Shown here: piece after piece, positions 42,134-51,357 of the stretch | Numbering within the stretch: the first letter of the stretch is position 1 | How the letters are laid out: each line of letters opens with the position of its first letter | Source of the DNA: Autumnicola psychrophila | GTDB taxonomy: Bacteria > Bacteroidota > Bacteroidia > Flavobacteriales > Flavobacteriaceae | Reading direction: 5' to 3' | Assembly (NCBI RefSeq): GCF_031846645.1 | Contig: NZ_JAVRHN010000004.1 | Span: forward strand, 1-64,000 | Length of the DNA stretch: 64,000 bases | Notes under the pieces: model-generated | What the model was told of the DNA's origin: nothing | The model's database searches: none | What the model saw: the letters and a program-made list of their open reading frames with translations, nothing else | Position numbers and translations under genes: made by a program

Positions 42134-45100
42134 ATGAAAACAAAAAATAGCATTTCCGGCCTCTTATTTCTGTGGGCAATCTGTGCAGGAAGTGTAGCTT
42201 ATGCACAAACAATTACAGGAACCATTTCAGATGATCAGGGCCCCCTACCCGGAGTTTCTGTTATTGAAAAAGGCACTGACAATGGTAGCGTTTCCAATTT
42301 TAATGGAAATTATGAAATTAATGTTTCAAATGAAAATGCTACCCTCCTATTCTCTTATATAGGTTTCGAGACTCAGGAAATTCCTTTGCAAGGTGAAAAT
42401 TCCATAGATGTCATAATGCAGGCAAGTATGGACCAGCTGGACGAATTGATAATTGTCGGCTATACATCCCAGAAGGAATCAACTATTACCGGCGCAGTTT
42501 CTTCTGTAAATGTAGAACAGTTGGAGTCCCGCAGAGTTCCCGGTGTGACCCAGGCCTTACAGGGACAGGTTGCCGGAGTCACTATTACCCAAAGTACCGG
42601 AGCTCCTGGAGAAGATGTAGAAGTGCGGATACGTGGTAACGGAACGATTGGTAATAACAATCCGCTATATATTATTGACGGAGTTCCAAGCAGGGAAATC
42701 TCCTTCCTGAATCCTTCAGATATTAAATCGATGTCTGTTTTAAAAGATGCGGCGGCCGCATCGATCTATGGTTCAAGAGCCGCAGGTGGTGTTATTGTTA
42801 TAGAAACCAAAAGCGGAACCGGACGAAGCGGAATTCAAATTGATTACTTTGGAGGTATTCAAAAAGCAGCAAATTTACCCAACATGCTCAATGCCGAGCA
42901 ATATCTTAACACGGTAACTACTGCCTGGAACAATGCAGGCTATGCTGGAAATAATCCATATCTCGCAGACGCAGGGAGGTCTGATTTTGCAGATGTAGAT
43001 TATCTTGATGAATTATTTGAATTAGGAGAAACACATAGTTTGCAACTTTCGACATCCGGAGGTAGCGAAAAAACAAATTTCTTTTTGAGTGCCGGATATT
43101 ATGGCCAGGATGGAATTGTAGTCTATGATAATGATAAGTTTACCCGTTTAAATCTTCGTTCAAATATAAATTCTAATATTACAGACCGGTTCAAAGTTGG
43201 GGCCAATGTTCAAATATCATATCAGGAGCAAGATCAAATTTCTTCCAGGGGGGATGCTCCGGGAATAATTCGACATGCCTTTCTACGTCCTCCTATAATT
43301 CCCGTATTTAAAGATCCTTTAGAACCTACTTATTCAGAAGAAGACCCTTTTACAGATCTGCCTTTTTATGTGGACCGGGATAATTTTGAAAGCAATAAAT
43401 ATGAGTACTCGCAAAACCCAATAGCGCTTGCTTACTTTACAGATAATACTACGGAAACTTTTAAAACCTTTGGGAATCTTTATGCTGAATACGATCTTCT
43501 GAGCGACAGCTCACTGAAATTTAAAACCAATTTTGGTGCAGATATCAATTTTGGACATCAAAAAGCATTCAACCCCAATTTTGGAGATGACGACGGGCAG
43601 GGATCAGAAATTGACAGGGGCTTAGGCCGTCAGAACCGTCCCACCAGTCTTTCCGAATCCCGGTATCAGGACATGACCTTTACATGGAATAATAGTTTTA
43701 TCTATAACAAAACATTTGGAGACCACGAAATCAGTGCCCTGGCAGGAATTGAATTTATAAAAAATAATTCCTCCGGAATCAATGCTTCCAGACAACGCTT
43801 TGACTTTACCGAACCTAATTTCAGATATCTTGATTTTGGTGGAACAGACCGTGACTTATGGAATGGTGGACTGGCTGAAGAATGGGCATTATTCTCCTAT
43901 TTTGGTTCTGCAACCTATTCCTACGAAGATAAATATTTACTAACTGCCAATTTAAGAGCAGATGCCTCTTCCAGATTTTCAGAAGATAATCGTTGGGGTT
44001 ACTTCCCTTCTGTTTCTGCGGGATGGGCAATTTCAAAAGAAGAGTTTATGAGTGATGTGGACTGGTTAAGTCAGCTAAAACTGAGAGCCAGCTGGGGAGA
44101 ACTTGGGAATCAGGAAATCCCGAATTATGCTTATCTGACCTTATATCGAAGAGATGCAGATCGCTACCTGATTAGTCGTTATGGAAACCCCGACTTAAAA
44201 TGGGAAACTACCGCACAAAGTAATATAGGGATTGATTTTGGAATTGATAACAACAAACTTTCCGGAAGTATTGATTATTTCGAGAAAACCACTTCTGATA
44301 TTTTATTACCTATTTCTCTTCCTCAATTAGTAGGCGATGTTTCGGCCACCTTTTTGAATTCAGGAGAAGTGAGCAATAGTGGTTTAGAATTCGGACTTTC
44401 TTACAGGAACTCTGACAATCCTTTAAAATTTCAGATCAGCGGGAATTTCGCTACCTTAAAAAATGAGGTGAACTCTTTACATTCAAATCTGCCATATATT
44501 ACCGGAAATGTTACCAGAACTCAGGCAGGACATCCTCTAAATGCATATTACGGTTTTGTTCAGGAAGGGATTTACCAGAATGACGCTGAAATTGTCGAAC
44601 ATCTATCTGGTACAACTAATCCACCACAACAACCGGGAGATATCAAGTTTAAAGATCTTGATGGGAATGGGATTATTAATGATAATGACAGGGACTTTAT
44701 TGGAAATCCAAATCCTAAATTATCATACGGTTTAAATGTTTCAATGAATTATAAAGCATTTGATTTTAACTTTCTCTTTCAGGGTGTTGAAGGTGTAGAT
44801 AGATATAATGATCTGAAAAAGATTATAGATTATGATACCCGACCATTTAATTATACCGATCGTGTTTTAGGCGCCTGGGATGGAGAAGGGTCGACAAATA
44901 GTATACCCCGGGTAAGCTTTACAGATAATGGAAGTAGTAAAGTCTCAGATATCTTTGTGGAAGACGCTTCTTATTTAAGACTGAAAAATGTAGAACTAGG
45001 GTATACTTTTGATGTGGAGAATATAGGTAACTTTAGATTATATGCTTCAGGACAAAATCTACTCACTTTTACCGACTATAGTGGATTGGACCCGGAATCA

Positions 45101-45172
45101 ACCGATTTAATAGATTTTGGTACATACCCGCAATCTGTAACCGTATTATTTGGTGTTAGCGCAAATTTCTAA
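42134..45172 (+). CDS. SusC/RagA-family TonB-linked outer-membrane transporter
   Basis: 1012 residues. Signal peptide (cleavage near Ala-Tyr-Ala-Gln), carboxypeptidase-like domain (about residues 25-105, ITGTISDDQGPLPGVSV), plug domain (SRRVPGVTQALQGQVAGV, YIIDGVPSREI, SIYGSRAAGGVIVIETKSG) and beta barrel. The plug motifs are diagnostic of SusC. It imports glycan pieces captured by the SusD lipoprotein encoded next, using TonB energy. It lies 36 bases after the glycosidase gene, and the products form a SusCD complex. Confidence 0.96.
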   Translation: MKTKNSISGLLFLWAICAGSVAYAQTITGTISDDQGPLPGVSVIEKGTDNGSVSNFNGNYEINVSNENATLLFSYIGFETQEIPLQGENSIDVIMQASMDQLDELIIVGYTSQKESTITGAVSSVNVEQLESRRVPGVTQALQGQVAGVTITQSTGAPGEDVEVRIRGNGTIGNNNPLYIIDGVPSREISFLNPSDIKSMSVLKDAAAASIYGSRAAGGVIVIETKSGTGRSGIQIDYFGGIQKAANLPNMLNAEQYLNTVTTAWNNAGYAGNNPYLADAGRSDFADVDYLDELFELGETHSLQLSTSGGSEKTNFFLSAGYYGQDGIVVYDNDKFTRLNLRSNINSNITDRFKVGANVQISYQEQDQISSRGDAPGIIRHAFLRPPIIPVFKDPLEPTYSEEDPFTDLPFYVDRDNFESNKYEYSQNPIALAYFTDNTTETFKTFGNLYAEYDLLSDSSLKFKTNFGADINFGHQKAFNPNFGDDDGQGSEIDRGLGRQNRPTSLSESRYQDMTFTWNNSFIYNKTFGDHEISALAGIEFIKNNSSGINASRQRFDFTEPNFRYLDFGGTDRDLWNGGLAEEWALFSYFGSATYSYEDKYLLTANLRADASSRFSEDNRWGYFPSVSAGWAISKEEFMSDVDWLSQLKLRASWGELGNQEIPNYAYLTLYRRDADRYLISRYGNPDLKWETTAQSNIGIDFGIDNNKLSGSIDYFEKTTSDILLPISLPQLVGDVSATFLNSGEVSNSGLEFGLSYRNSDNPLKFQISGNFATLKNEVNSLHSNLPYITGNVTRTQAGHPLNAYYGFVQEGIYQNDAEIVEHLSGTTNPPQQPGDIKFKDLDGNGIINDNDRDFIGNPNPKLSYGLNVSMNYKAFDFNFLFQGVEGVDRYNDLKKIIDYDTRPFNYTDRVLGAWDGEGSTNSIPRVSFTDNGSSKVSDIFVEDASYLRLKNVELGYTFDVENIGNFRLYASGQNLLTFTDYSGLDPESTDLIDFGTYPQSVTVLFGVSANF

Positions 45173-45191
45173 AAATTTAAAAATTTCAGTT

Positions 45192-46682
45192 ATGAAAAAT
45201 TACATTGTAAAATTATTAGCAATGGTATGCTGTGTGACAGTTATAAGCTGTGAAGCATATCTTGATGAAGATCCTATTGGTTTGATCACCCAAAACCAGA
45301 TTAATACCGAACCCACCGCCGCTTCAATTACCTCCTCGGTAAATTCAACCTATCAACTATTGTCGAGTACCCTTAATATTGTTGGACAATGGAACTGGGA
45401 TGATGGGACGGTAACCAGAAACGACTTTTTACTACAGGATATCGCATCCGGAGATATGCAGAAAAAATGGAATCCAGATGGTGATCAGGCCTGGATGGAT
45501 GAAATCGCTGCTTTTAATTTCACCTCTATGAACCCCGGTTTTAATGGCATCTGGAGCTATAATTATGAGGGGATTTCCAGAGCAAACCAGGCGATAAGTA
45601 CCCTTAATAATGAAGAAGTATTATCTTCAGTACAAATGGATGCTGCCACAAAAGATCGATTATTGGGAGAAGCATACTTTTTAAGAGCATTCTATTATTT
45701 TGATTTGGTTAATAATTTTGGAGGTGTTCCGCTACTTACTGAACCATTAAAAGATTTTGCAGATGCTTACAACGTAGCCAACCGTAACAGTGCAGAAGAG
45801 GTATGGGCTCAAATAAATGAAGATCTTCAGGAAGCAGTTTCTTTGCTACCAGCACAAAAATATTCCAGCAGTTCAGAACCATGGAGGGTTTCTCTGGGAG
45901 CGGCCCTTGCAATGCAGGCAAAAGTTGCTTTGTTTCAGGAAAACTGGAGTGAAGCTATAAACAAGGTGAATGAACTTCAAGCTCATAACTTCTATTCTCT
46001 GAATGACCATTATTTCGATCCATTCGATGTAAGTAATGAATATCAGGAAAACGAAGTAATTTTCTCTTATAATCATGTTTCCGGAGTGAACCCAGCTAAA
46101 GGAAATGGTCTTGCAGCCTTAATGGGCTGGGGCTTTGTGGCACCTACTGACGATTTTATAAATGCATTTGAAGAAAATGATCCAAGGCTGGGATACACCG
46201 TTCAGATAGACGAGCAACAACCTAATAAATTGCTGGGTTCTACAGATGGAAATTATAAAGGAAACGAAGATTCTCCCGGAAATAAAGTATTCATCCGTTA
46301 TGCCGATGTGTTGCTTTGGAAGGCGGAAGCCCTCATTCAAACTGGAGAGGTAGAAGAAGGCTTACAAATTGTAGATCAAATTCGTACCCGTGCCCGTAAT
46401 ACTCAGATGGTAGACGGTAGTTCTACCCCTTCCGACGCTTTACCTAATTATGCCGGAACAGGTATGTCTCAGGCCGAAGCTTTACAAGCTTTGCGTCATG
46501 AAAGACGAGTGGAGCTGGGATTTGAATCGCAAAGGTTTAATGATCTCAAAAGATGGGGTATAGCTGAAGAAATATTGTCTGATATGGGTAAAAACTACAA
46601 AGATTTCAACAACCTCTACCCTATTCCACAAGGAGAAATAGACCGTTCTGGAGGACAAATTGAACAAAATACGGGATACTAA
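45192..46682 (+). CDS. SusD/RagB-family glycan-binding lipoprotein
   Basis: 496 residues from ATG 45192. An earlier in-frame start at 45150 overlaps SusC. The lipobox is Val-Ile-Ser-Cys. SusD-type TPR helices and typical blocks are present: NQINTEPTAASITSSVNSTY, LLGEAYFLRAFYYFDLVNNF, FGGVPLLTEPL, LRHERRVELGFESQRFNDLK and LYPIPQGEID near the end. It binds glycan at the cell surface over the SusC channel. It begins 20 bases after SusC and continues the operon. Confidence 0.95.
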   Translation: MKNYIVKLLAMVCCVTVISCEAYLDEDPIGLITQNQINTEPTAASITSSVNSTYQLLSSTLNIVGQWNWDDGTVTRNDFLLQDIASGDMQKKWNPDGDQAWMDEIAAFNFTSMNPGFNGIWSYNYEGISRANQAISTLNNEEVLSSVQMDAATKDRLLGEAYFLRAFYYFDLVNNFGGVPLLTEPLKDFADAYNVANRNSAEEVWAQINEDLQEAVSLLPAQKYSSSSEPWRVSLGAALAMQAKVALFQENWSEAINKVNELQAHNFYSLNDHYFDPFDVSNEYQENEVIFSYNHVSGVNPAKGNGLAALMGWGFVAPTDDFINAFEENDPRLGYTVQIDEQQPNKLLGSTDGNYKGNEDSPGNKVFIRYADVLLWKAEALIQTGEVEEGLQIVDQIRTRARNTQMVDGSSTPSDALPNYAGTGMSQAEALQALRHERRVELGFESQRFNDLKRWGIAEEILSDMGKNYKDFNNLYPIPQGEIDRSGGQIEQNTGY

Positions 46683-46699
46683 TAAATAATTCACATATA

Positions 46700-47857
46700 A
46701 TGATCAGTACTAAATTAAAATATATTGCAGTAAGTTTTCTGTGCGTAGCTACTGCTTGCAATACCTCCCCTCAAAAGGAAGAGGTTACAAAGGAAAACAG
46801 TGAAGTAAGTACAACGGAAAAACAGTGGATGATAGGGCCTTTCGAACGTCCGGAAAATGCACAACCTATCATACAACTTGATACCACAGCCACTTTTGAT
46901 GATCCTATGACCGGTGAAGAAGTGGTTTGGCAATCAATGGCTACTTTCAATCCCGCCGCTATTGTTAAAGATGGGAAGATAAATGTACTGTACAGAGCAG
47001 AACAAGATCGTCATACGGATTCCATTGGAGGACATACTTCAAGAATTGGCCTGGCGACTTCAGAAGACGGGATTACTTATGAAAGAGCTGAAAAACCTAT
47101 TTTTTACCCGGATAATGATGACCAGAAAGAATTTGAATGGACCGGCGGCACAGAAGATCCGCGGATTGTAGAGAGTGAAGACGGTACTTATGTTCTAACC
47201 TATACGCAGTGGAACAGAAAAATTCCGAGACTGGCTTTAGCAACTTCAAAAGATCTAAAGAACTGGACCAAGCACGGACCCGTTTTTCAGGATTTTCAGG
47301 ATGGAAAATATCATGATATGGATACCAAATCTGGCGCTATAGTCACCCGGTTAAAAGACGGAAAACTTGTTGCGACCAAGATAAATGGTAAATATTATAT
47401 GTATTTTGGAGTGCCACATATCTGGCTGGCAACTTCCACAGATCTTGTGGACTGGGAACCGGTAGAAGATTATGCCGGGAATCTGGCACCGGTATTAAGT
47501 CCTCGTCCCGGTTATTTTGATTCGTGGCTGGTAGAAGCCGGACCACCACCGGTTTTAACAGAAGACGGTATTGTAGTACTTTATAATGCCGGGAATTCAA
47601 AAAATATTGGGGTTGAAGATCTGGGCAACCGGGTTTATACCAGTGGTCAGGCATTGTTTGATGCTAATGAGCCATGGAAGTTATTGGACCGTACCGACAA
47701 ACCGTACCTAAAACCAGAATTACCTTTTGAAAAATCTGGCCAATATAAAGACGGGACTACCTTTGTAGAGGGACTCACCTATTTTGATGGAAAATGGTAC
47801 CTGTTTTATGGTACTGCAGATAGTATGGTAGGAATGGCTACCGCCGAGGCTAAATAA
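46700..47857 (+). CDS. GH130-like glycoside phosphorylase/hydrolase lipoprotein
   Basis: 385 residues with a lipoprotein signal (Val-Ala-Thr-Ala-Cys). The five-bladed beta-propeller shows GH130-type blocks: ATFNPAAIVKDGKINVLYRA, TSRIGLATSEDGITYERA, GGTEDPRIVESEDGTYVLTY, KSGAIVTRLKDGK and LVEAGPPPVLTEDGIVVLYN. GH130 members act on beta-mannosides, some by phosphorolysis and some by hydrolysis. The acid for catalysis would be the Asp in TEDPR. Being a lipoprotein in a SusCD locus, it probably works in the periplasm or at the surface. Beta-mannan or mannose-containing glycan is therefore a reasonable guess for the locus substrate. Confidence 0.82.
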   Translation: MISTKLKYIAVSFLCVATACNTSPQKEEVTKENSEVSTTEKQWMIGPFERPENAQPIIQLDTTATFDDPMTGEEVVWQSMATFNPAAIVKDGKINVLYRAEQDRHTDSIGGHTSRIGLATSEDGITYERAEKPIFYPDNDDQKEFEWTGGTEDPRIVESEDGTYVLTYTQWNRKIPRLALATSKDLKNWTKHGPVFQDFQDGKYHDMDTKSGAIVTRLKDGKLVATKINGKYYMYFGVPHIWLATSTDLVDWEPVEDYAGNLAPVLSPRPGYFDSWLVEAGPPPVLTEDGIVVLYNAGNSKNIGVEDLGNRVYTSGQALFDANEPWKLLDRTDKPYLKPELPFEKSGQYKDGTTFVEGLTYFDGKWYLFYGTADSMVGMATAEAK

Positions 47858-47877
47858 TCTTTTTACTTATTTAATTT

Positions 47878-49188
47878 ATGCAATTAAAAAAGAAATTACT
47901 TGTAGGAGCTATAGTATCAAGCCTCGGGGGGTTACTATTTGGATTTGATACAGCAGTAATTTCCGGAGCAGAACAAGGTCTGAAAGAATTTTATGAACTT
48001 GATAATTTTGCTCATGGTTTTACAAATTCCATCGCATTAATGGGAACCATAATTGGAGCTTTATTTGCCTTCTCACCTGCAGAGCACCTGGGAAGGAGGA
48101 AATCTCTTTTAATCATTGGGCTTTTCTTCGGATTATCTGCCATAGGATGTGCCTATACAGATAATTGGTATCTTTTCCTGTTCTGGAGATTTTTAGGAGG
48201 TCTGGGAGTTGGAGCATCATCGGTTATAGCTCCTATGTATATTTCTGAGATTTCACCTTCAGCTTACCGGGGAAGATTAGTAGGTCTTTTCCAGTTCAGT
48301 ATTGTCTTTGGAATTTTATTAGCCTTTATTTCAAATTACTTTTTAAGAACTCATATAGGTAGTGACTCCTGGCGCTGGATGCTAGGAGTAGAAGCAATTC
48401 CCGCTTTTACTTTCTTCGGTTTAATATTTTTAATACCTAAAAGTCCGCGTTGGCTCATTCTTCAAAAACGCTTTGAAGAAGGGTTGGTTGTTTTAAAACA
48501 ACTTGGGGATGACAATCCACAGGAAAGGCTTGACACCATAAAAGCTTCTTTTCAGCAAAAAGGCGATCGGGAAAAATTGTTTCAAAAGAAATATTTTAAA
48601 CCAATCATTCTCGTCTTCCTTATGGCTACTTTCAACCAATTTTCCGGGATTAATGCGATTATGTATTACGCCCCAAGGATTTTTGAAACTGCGGGTATTG
48701 CAAAAGATAGTGCATTTTTACAGGCAGCCTCAGTAGGTTTTGTGAACATGTTATTTACTATCCTTGCCATGATGTTTATCGACAAAGTGGGGCGCCGTAA
48801 ATTAATGATTATAGGTTCAATAGGGATGATTTTAAGTTTAGTGGTCACTACCTATTTACTGAATAATCCTGATGTTGGCGGAAGCTTTCTCGTAATACCT
48901 ATTCTCTTTTTTATAGCCAGTTTTGCTTTTTCGCAAGGTGCAGTAATTTGGGTTTTTATTTCAGAGGTTTTTCCAAACAAGGTACGTGCGGCAGGGCAAT
49001 CTTTTGGTACTTTCACCCATTGGTTCTGGGCCGCCAGCCTAACCTGGTTATTCCCAGTGGTAGCAGGATTGTCTAACGGCACAACCTATGCCTTCGGCTT
49101 TTTTGCACTTGCCATGGTATTGCAACTGGTTTTTGCAGTTAAATTTTTTCCAGAAACCAAAGGAAAATCATTAGAAGATGACATTTAA
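47878..49188 (+). CDS. MFS sugar/proton symporter (sugar porter family)
   Basis: 436 residues with 12 predicted membrane segments. Sugar-porter signatures are GGLLFGFDTAVISGAE, RFLGGLGVGASSVIAPMYIS then EISPSAYRGRLV, PKSPRWLI, MYYAPRIFE, DKVGRRKLM and the closing FFPETKGKSLED. It carries a monosaccharide or disaccharide across the inner membrane with protons. As the last gene of the PUL, 20 bases after GH130, it imports the sugar released in the periplasm. A stem-loop follows at 49196-49213. Confidence 0.93.
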   Translation: MQLKKKLLVGAIVSSLGGLLFGFDTAVISGAEQGLKEFYELDNFAHGFTNSIALMGTIIGALFAFSPAEHLGRRKSLLIIGLFFGLSAIGCAYTDNWYLFLFWRFLGGLGVGASSVIAPMYISEISPSAYRGRLVGLFQFSIVFGILLAFISNYFLRTHIGSDSWRWMLGVEAIPAFTFFGLIFLIPKSPRWLILQKRFEEGLVVLKQLGDDNPQERLDTIKASFQQKGDREKLFQKKYFKPIILVFLMATFNQFSGINAIMYYAPRIFETAGIAKDSAFLQAASVGFVNMLFTILAMMFIDKVGRRKLMIIGSIGMILSLVVTTYLLNNPDVGGSFLVIPILFFIASFAFSQGAVIWVFISEVFPNKVRAAGQSFGTFTHWFWAASLTWLFPVVAGLSNGTTYAFGFFALAMVLQLVFAVKFFPETKGKSLEDDI

Positions 49189-49195
49189 AGTTTCC

Positions 49196-49213
49196 AAACC
49201 CGAAAACGGGTTT
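49196..49213 (+). terminator. Stem-loop after the PUL
   Basis: AAACCCG pairs with CGGGTTT over an AAAA loop, 7 bases after the MFS stop codon. The following AACTTCT is not a strong U tract, so it could terminate weakly or protect the 3' end. Confidence 0.5.
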
Positions 49214-49235
49214 AACTTCTAACCCCGTACTTTAA

Positions 49236-49680
49236 AAGGTCGATAATTGCCATTTAGAGGCACGATCTTAAAACTGTTGTCAGTTGTCCTTTTCACAAAA
49301 GTGAAGAGTGAAGAGATTAAAAATTTTAGCAAATCCTCAAATCACAAGAATGTCGCACTGCACTCAATTCACAATCTCTCGTAAGCGTCCCATATGCGAT
49401 GTTGAAACAACTTCAGCATGATAAAATCTATACTACAGGTCGATAACTGGCTATTTTGAGCTATCGTTTGCTTTACGCTGAATCAAAATAAAAACGTCCC
49501 AACTCCGCCCGACGTTGTCGCGTACTTCTAACTCCTAATTTTACACTTCAGAAGGTCGATAATTGCCATTTTTGAACCACGATCTTTAAAAAAGTTCTCA
49601 GTTTCTCTAAACTACGAACACCAAACTCCAAACTTATATTTGCCGAAGATTGCCATTTATGAACCGCGATCTAAAAACTG
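49236..49680. repeat. Cluster of dispersed intergenic repeats
   Basis: Four copies of the motif AAGGTCGATAATTGCCATTT with following CACGATCT...AAACTG lie at about 49236-49280, 49437-49463 (weaker), 49552-49590 and 49644-49680. Each is spaced by text such as CTCCAAACT, which also recurs. No gene is visible between 49189 and 49806. Related copies occur at 114, 61541, 61635, 62753, 62900 and 62990. Confidence 0.7.
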
Positions 49681-49806
49681 TTGTCAGTTGTCAATTTCAG
49701 TACTCCACAGACTGCGAACCATGATCTCCGAACTCCCCAAACTCCAAACTAATAATATAAAGATATTTCTTTCACACTTCCTTAACTTTTATCTTTTTTT
49801 CCTAAA

Positions 49807-49896
49807 TTACTGGAGCAGTTTGAAAAAGGGGAAAAATTGAAGGAAAAGATCAAAGCCAATTTTGATAAAATCCTTTGCAAGACAATGTATGAATAA
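49807..49896 (+). pseudogene. 3' tail of a second hsdM gene
   Basis: The last 29 codons read LLEQFEKGEKLKEKIKANFD and then extend to a stop. They match the end of the intact hsdM (LLEQFDKGEELKERIKANFE). The next 70 bases (GACCATA...CATAGAAGGAAT...ATACATTT) also match the sequence after the intact hsdM at 23550-23610. A second type I RM locus once stood here. Confidence 0.85.
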
Positions 49897-49989
49897 CCTG
49901 GAAAATAAAGAGTTTTGACCATAACAATATGCATAGAAGGAATAAAAAATACATTTAGCACATCCCCAGGTACAGTAAAAGACATTTAT

Positions 49990-50475
49990 ATGAAAATAGT
50001 ATCAAGTTCAGGAAAGGGAAATTTTAAGATAATTAAAAATGACCAGGAGGTCTGTGAATTGGTTTATAACAATTGGTTTTCGGACAAGGCTCAAACTGTT
50101 TTGAACAGAAATAACATCGAAATTAAACCAAAAAATATCTGGACAAGTAAGGTAGATATTTTCACAAATAAAAAGAAAATAGGTGATATAACTTTTAACC
50201 TTAAAGGTCATATGGTGATTAGATTAGAGAAAGAGGATAGCAAAGAATATAATTATCTATTAAAGAATAAAGCCAAATGGAAATTAAGATTTGAGGTTTA
50301 TAACGAATCTGAAATTTTACAGTTCTCGTTAAATTCAGTGAATAAATGGAATAAACTAAATTATGATTATAATGTTGAAGTGGCTGATTATAATTCAGAA
50401 TTTGAATTAGAAGAACTTTTAATTTACTGTGGTTATGCAGCTAATCTCTATTTAGCTATAATTAGTGCAGCTTAA
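49990..50475 (+). CDS. Hypothetical protein, passenger in the ruined RM locus
   Basis: 161 residues from ATG 49990. The frame is open from 49915, but the extra codons lie in the conserved post-hsdM spacer. No family is recognised. The N-terminal two thirds look like beta strands (KIVSSSGKGNFKIIKNDQEV, KVDIFTNKKKIGDITFNLKG), and the C terminus is hydrophobic (LLIYCGYAANLYLAIISAA). That pattern resembles small intracellular beta-barrel proteins with a helical tail. It occupies the place that the HNH/TIR/caspase genes hold in the intact locus, so it may be a defence passenger. Low GC supports transfer. Confidence 0.6.
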   Translation: MKIVSSSGKGNFKIIKNDQEVCELVYNNWFSDKAQTVLNRNNIEIKPKNIWTSKVDIFTNKKKIGDITFNLKGHMVIRLEKEDSKEYNYLLKNKAKWKLRFEVYNESEILQFSLNSVNKWNKLNYDYNVEVADYNSEFELEELLIYCGYAANLYLAIISAA

Positions 50476-50510
50476 TAAAAAAATCTACCCAGTATGTAGG
50501 CAACGAAGCA

Positions 50511-50537
50511 CCGCTACCGCGCGATTGCATCGCGTGG
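50511..50537. repeat. REP-like hairpin next to the RAYT gene
   Basis: CGCGAT (50520-50525) pairs with ATCGCG (50529-50534) over a 3-base loop inside CCGCTACCGCG...CGTGG. It lies 36 bases before the RAYT start, the usual position of its cognate REP element. Confidence 0.6.
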
Positions 50538-50572
50538 AAAAATCTGATGAGAGAAAATATTATTCTTAAAAT

Positions 50573-50900
50573 ATGAGCCGAAATTATAAATTCCATAATC
50601 CTGAAGGTCTTCATTTTGTAAGTTTCGCGGTTGTGAATTGGCTTGATGTTTTTACTCGTAATGAGTATAAGGATATTTTGTTGCAAAGTCTTTCTTTTTG
50701 TCAAAAGGAGAAAGGAATGGAAGTAGTTGCCTGGTGTATTATGACTAATCACGTGCACCTAGTTTTTAGAAGTATAAAAGGGCAGCATCCGTCGCTTCTT
50801 TTGGAAGATTTTAAACGTTTTACTAGTAAGAAATTGGTAAAAACTATACAGAATAATCCAAAAGAGAGCCGAAGAGAATTTCTCCTGGAACAATTTATAA
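50573..50900 (+). pseudogene. Truncated REP-associated (Y1/IS200-like) transposase
   Basis: About 109 residues from ATG 50573. The HUH motif is in IMTNHVHLVFRS near residues 60-70, preceded by the family start (MSRNYKFHNPEGLHFVSFAV). The C-terminal helix with the nucleophile Tyr is gone: after LLEQFIK the sequence becomes a fragment of hsdR at 50901. The gene was cut at this junction and is not expected to be active. RAYT proteins act on REP palindromes such as the one just upstream. Confidence 0.85.
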
Positions 50901-51338
50901 AAGAACATCCGCCGGATGCGCAAACTGAAAGAAGAACTGGAAAAAGTACTGAGTAACTACCACCGGAATTCCCTGGATTCCATTGCCGCCATCAAAAATT
51001 TGCTGGATATCGCGAATGAATTTCAGCAAGACGACATCAGGACCAAGCAACTCGGTTTAACAGAAGATGAACTCGCTTTCTATAACCTGTTATCTGCCAA
51101 CGAAAAATTACTCAATCAAACCGGCCCCATTCAAGACCTGGTGCATACGGTGGTAGCTTCCGTGAAGAAAAACCTCCAGCTGGACTGGACCAAAAAAGAA
51201 GACGCTCGCGCCGCCATTCGGCTGGCAGTGAAAAAAGAATTACGCGGCAAAGTGCCATTTTCTGAACTGGATAATCTGTTGAAGGAAGTGATTGAACAGG
51301 CAGAGGGGCAGTATAGGGATTGGCCGATGGAGGCGTGA
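50901..51338 (+). pseudogene. 438-bp 3' fragment of hsdR
   Basis: Aligns without length difference to 32072-32509 of the intact hsdR, with point changes, most of them conservative. The encoded 140-residue tail is open to its stop codon (ends RDWPMEA). There is no 5' part: the left edge is fused to the RAYT fragment. It is the remnant of a second type I restriction subunit, kept at its C-terminal end. Confidence 0.92.
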
Positions 51339-51357
51339 AGAATAATAAGTTAAAGAG

